From NCBI GenBank assembly GCA_029782215.1, contig JAKOVD010000050.1, positions 1 through 54,331 on the forward strand: a DNA stretch of 54,331 bases. The letters run 5' to 3'. Of this stretch, positions 51,533 through 54,331 are shown piece after piece. The position numbers were made by a program, and so were the translations under genes. The notes beneath the pieces were generated by a model. It searched no databases. It saw only the letters and a program-made list of their open reading frames with translations, and was not told the DNA's origin. This DNA comes from Chloroflexota bacterium (GTDB taxonomy: Bacteria > Chloroflexota > Anaerolineae > J102). Position 1 is the stretch's first letter. Each line of letters begins with the position of its first letter.

Positions 51533-54046
51533 CTAGGAATTGGCAATGAGCGGCTCCAGCCACTGAAGCTGCTCAGCCAGGAGACGAGCGGCTTCACTCG
51601 TCGTCGGCCCCTCCACCTGGAGATGCAGAATGGCTCGATCCGGGTCAGGCCGCACGAGCACCCAGTAGCCTTCCTGCAAGCAGAACTTGATGCCATCCAC
51701 GACTTCGACAGGGAATCTCTCTGCCCGTTCGCCGACCAACCTCATTACCTTGCCCTTGGCATCCCAATGGCAGGGCACTGTGAGATGCAGCCAGGAGGTA
51801 GTGGGCAGCGCATCCACCACGGCACCCAGCGTGGTCTTGTGGCGGGCGAGATAGTGGAGCATTGAAGCCAGTGCAAACATACCATCGGGCACGGGGTGGA
51901 ACGCCGGCAGAATGAACATGCCGTTGCCGGCAAACGCAAACGCCACCTGCCGTTCGTCTGCGACCGCCATCAGCGCATGCAGATCGACTTTGGTGCGCAG
52001 CACTTTTCCCCCTCTGCGGGCCGCCAGTTGCTCGAAGAGGGAAGGTTGGTCAACCGGCAAGGCCACCAAGGCGCCCGGTTGATCGCGCCAGATCAAGTCG
52101 GCCAGAGCCGCGGCCGCAAGAACCTCATCGATGCGGCGCCCGCTTTCATCGACAAAGTAGACCTCGCTGCCGCTGACATCCAGTTTGGCGCCAAGACGCA
52201 ATCCGGTGGCCTGCACGATCGTGCCCAGCATTTCCAGGCCGCGGCTCCATTCTCCCGGCGACACCGAGAGCATCGACGGCTCCACGCGTTCATTCAACCC
52301 GACCACTTCGACGCCCAACTGTCCCAGCAGAGGTTCAAGCAGGTCGACAGTGGTGGAATGGGCGTAGTCCACGGCGATGGTCAGGCCGGCCTTACGCACC
52401 GGGCTGGGACCCAGGGCGTCTATGAACGCCTGCATATACTTCTTCTCGACATCGGCCGCGTACTCGATGGTTCCGATGTCATCCACCTGGGCGCGGCGAA
52501 AATCCTCGCGGAAGAAAAGGCGCTCAACTTCGCGCTCTTTGGAGCGGCCGAGGTTGAGACCGTTGGCATCCATGAAGCGCACATCCACCACGCGCCGGTC
52601 ATACGGCGAGAGGCGAACGTGAACGCCAGCATCGGCATGGGAGATGCGCGTCAGGTAGCGCGCCACCGGCATGGGCTGGGTGCGCAGATCCAGCACTTGC
52701 ACGCCGGCGGCCGGCAATCCCGAGATGATGGCGCGCTTCAGCATGCGTGAACTGGGATGCGCATCGCGATTGATGGTCACGATGCTCCCTTTGGGCAGAC
52801 TGGCGCCAAAGGCGACGCCCAGTTTCGCTGCGAATTCAGGTGTCAGCTCGACGTTAACCACCCCCGTCACGCCAAAGCGCCCGAAGAGCACACGCCGCCC
52901 CTGCGAGCCCCAGACGATGCTGTCGCGCACCAGCGCCCCCGACTCGACTTCCTTGCCCGGCCACAACTTCACATTGGTGAAGATAATCGCATCCTCACCG
53001 ATCACACAGCGGTCGCCGATCACGGCTCCTTCCTGCACCGTCGTCCGCGCCTTGAACACACACTGCCGGCTGACCAGCGCACCGTGAAGCTGCACATCTT
53101 CGCCAACATAGCACCCGCGCCAGAGAACGGAGCGTGAAATGTGGGCGCGGTGGTCCACCACCGTGTCATCGCGGATCACCGCCGGTCCCTGGATGATCGC
53201 CCCGCTCTTGATCTGCACATTATTGCCCAGGTAGACAGGGCCGAACAGGTGGGCGTCATTGGCGACGCTCACGTTGTCTCCCACCCAGATGTCGCCCACC
53301 ATCTGTTTGCCAAGAGGCTCGTGGTGCAGGCGATTGTAGAGCAGGTCGGCGTTCGCCTGGAGATAGGCCCCCGGCGTTCCTACATCGCACCAATACCCCT
53401 CCAGTGGGCAGCCGTAGAGGCGGCGCTGCTGTGCCATGAGCTTGGGGAACAGATCGGTGCTGAAATCGTAGGCGACGCCGGCCGGAATCTGCGCAATCAC
53501 CGGCGCTTCCAGGATGTAGATCCCCATGTTGATGAGATCGCTGACCACATCTCCCCAACCCGGCTTTTCCACGAACTGCGTGATCCGGCCATCGTCGTCG
53601 GTGATCACCATGCCGTATTCCAGGGGATTCTCAACCCGGTGCAGCGCCACCGTAACGTCCGCCCCGTGGCTGTGGTGGAATTCGACCAGCATCCCCAGTT
53701 CGATATCCGTGGCCGCATCCCCACTCACCACGAGCACCCGGTCATCTCTGCCGATAAACCCGTGGGCCAACGCCTGGGCAATGCCCCCCGCCGTACCGAG
53801 CGGCATATCTTCGATGACGAACTCAATGTTCGTCCCTGCCGTCACGCTGCCCGTCAGATAGCTCTGAAACCAGTCCGCCTGGTGCTGTAACGTCAGGATG
53901 ATGTCGTCAACGCCGTTTCGTTTGAGCCAATCGATGATATGCGCGATGACAGGCTTATTGACAAGGGGCAGCAGTGGCTTGGGACGGTTGACCGTCAATG
54001 GCCGGAGACGAGAACCTTGTCCACCAGCCATTACAATTGCCTTCAT
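51533..54046 (-). CDS. NDP-sugar nucleotidyltransferase fused to degenerate phosphomannomutase domain
   Basis: 837 residues. The N-terminal domain (about 1-240) is a nucleotidyltransferase: MKAIVMAGGQGSRLRPLT with the G-G-x-G-x-R-L-x-P-L-T signature, VVSGDAATDI, FVEKPGWGDV and GYWCDVGTPGAYLQAN, as in mannose-1-phosphate guanylyltransferases. Left-handed beta-helix repeats follow (GNNVQIKSGAIIQG, AVIGDRCVIGEDAII). The C-terminal 450 residues are phosphomannomutase-like in layout, but the phosphoserine loop (canonically TASHNP) reads VHVRLSPYDRRV, and the DGDxDR metal loop reads KLDVSGSEVY, so mutase activity is unlikely. GAGGT precedes the ATG at 54046. It probably makes an NDP-sugar for cell-surface glycans, with a regulatory C-terminus. 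Confidence 0.88.
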   Translation of the reverse strand: MKAIVMAGGQGSRLRPLTVNRPKPLLPLVNKPVIAHIIDWLKRNGVDDIILTLQHQADWFQSYLTGSVTAGTNIEFVIEDMPLGTAGGIAQALAHGFIGRDDRVLVVSGDAATDIELGMLVEFHHSHGADVTVALHRVENPLEYGMVITDDDGRITQFVEKPGWGDVVSDLINMGIYILEAPVIAQIPAGVAYDFSTDLFPKLMAQQRRLYGCPLEGYWCDVGTPGAYLQANADLLYNRLHHEPLGKQMVGDIWVGDNVSVANDAHLFGPVYLGNNVQIKSGAIIQGPAVIRDDTVVDHRAHISRSVLWRGCYVGEDVQLHGALVSRQCVFKARTTVQEGAVIGDRCVIGEDAIIFTNVKLWPGKEVESGALVRDSIVWGSQGRRVLFGRFGVTGVVNVELTPEFAAKLGVAFGASLPKGSIVTINRDAHPSSRMLKRAIISGLPAAGVQVLDLRTQPMPVARYLTRISHADAGVHVRLSPYDRRVVDVRFMDANGLNLGRSKEREVERLFFREDFRRAQVDDIGTIEYAADVEKKYMQAFIDALGPSPVRKAGLTIAVDYAHSTTVDLLEPLLGQLGVEVVGLNERVEPSMLSVSPGEWSRGLEMLGTIVQATGLRLGAKLDVSGSEVYFVDESGRRIDEVLAAAALADLIWRDQPGALVALPVDQPSLFEQLAARRGGKVLRTKVDLHALMAVADERQVAFAFAGNGMFILPAFHPVPDGMFALASMLHYLARHKTTLGAVVDALPTTSWLHLTVPCHWDAKGKVMRLVGERAERFPVEVVDGIKFCLQEGYWVLVRPDPDRAILHLQVEGPTTSEAARLLAEQLQWLEPLIANS

Positions 54047-54239
54047 GAACTAAGTACCTCGTTGTGGCCTTAAAGCCAAGTCTAAGGATAACACACATTG
54101 GACGTCCTTACCATGCCCCATGATATGCTCCCAGGGCTTCTCAAAAGTCGCGCGAGGGGAGCAGCAGCCTAGAAAAAGACTCCTTCGGCTGATAGACTGG
54201 TGTCGTCCAAAACATCACGTCACAGCAGGAGGAGTCAGG

Positions 54240-54331
54240 ATGAAGTGTAGCACAGACGAGGAAGCGGGCGTCGTTGGCGAGTTGGGTGAAGCAAGCGACG
54301 TGCGCAGCTTGTACGGGCACATGCAGGGGGT
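54240..54331 (+). CDS. Partial ORF at right edge, unknown
   Basis: A strong ribosome site (AGGAGGAG, 6 nt before the ATG) opens an ORF that runs off the window after 30 codons (MKCSTDEEAGVVGELGEASD then VRSLYGHMQG). The peptide is acidic and not recognised. The 193-nt gap before it has no gene; a TAGACT box near 54194 could be a -10 element. Confidence 0.5.
   Translation, partial: MKCSTDEEAGVVGELGEASDVRSLYGHMQG

Overview
The window is GC-rich, gene-dense bacterial DNA that most likely comes from a member of the Chloroflexota (Anaerolineae/Caldilineae-like). The clues are the Val/Thr/Lys/Glu-rich spacer after the lipobox of the peptide-binding lipoprotein at 47013-49079, the NDP-sugar transferase fused to a degenerate phosphomannomutase domain, and several short palindromic intergenic repeats. 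This placement is an inference from recognition; no search was run. No rRNA, tRNA, CRISPR array or complete transposon was seen.

Region 1 (1-10264, all minus strand) is a defence island. It is a type I restriction-modification locus carrying two different intact HsdM genes, one HsdS and one HsdR. Two toxin-antitoxin-type modules are threaded through it: a DUF433/DUF5615 (PIN-like) pair behind its own promoter and operator-like repeats, and a HigB/RelE-like toxin with an antitoxin fused to an ImmA/IrrE metallopeptidase. In transcription order: hsdM2, DUF433, DUF5615, hsdM1, higB-like, higA-immA, hsdS, hsdR, a small beta-domain protein, and a truncated ORF at the window edge.

Region 2 (10529-24972, plus strand) is mostly housekeeping: an ABC-F ATPase, coaE, a small membrane protein, dnaJ, prmA, rsmE, trxB, a homocysteine methyltransferase domain protein, a large FAD/Fe-S D-2-hydroxyacid dehydrogenase, RqcH, a SAM methyltransferase and a small hypothetical protein. 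Terminator-like hairpins and clear sigma70-type promoters mark transcription units.

Region 3 (25012-40581, mixed strands) holds a lysA-like decarboxylase/EamA/Cys-rich cluster, a 43-residue membrane peptide, thioredoxin plus rhodanese, and an aminotransferase/tyrosine phenol-lyase-like/Lrp cluster suggesting aromatic amino acid turnover. It continues with an orphan zinc/manganese-binding lipoprotein whose start lies inside a dispersed repeat, a Phd/VapC module, a second EamA exporter, a cytochrome c, an MrfA-like helicase with an inserted HNH motif, an NlpC/P60 hydrolase and an alpha-oxoamine synthase.

Region 4 (40679-51501, minus strand) is a long Opp/Dpp-type peptide transporter cluster behind a promoter with a perfect TTGACA box: two ATPases, a binding lipoprotein, a permease pair, then a polytopic membrane protein and a membrane-anchored cytochrome c, followed by a second permease pair. 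The last full gene (51533-54046) is a sugar nucleotidyltransferase with a phosphomannomutase-like domain that has lost its catalytic loops. A truncated ORF starts at 54240.
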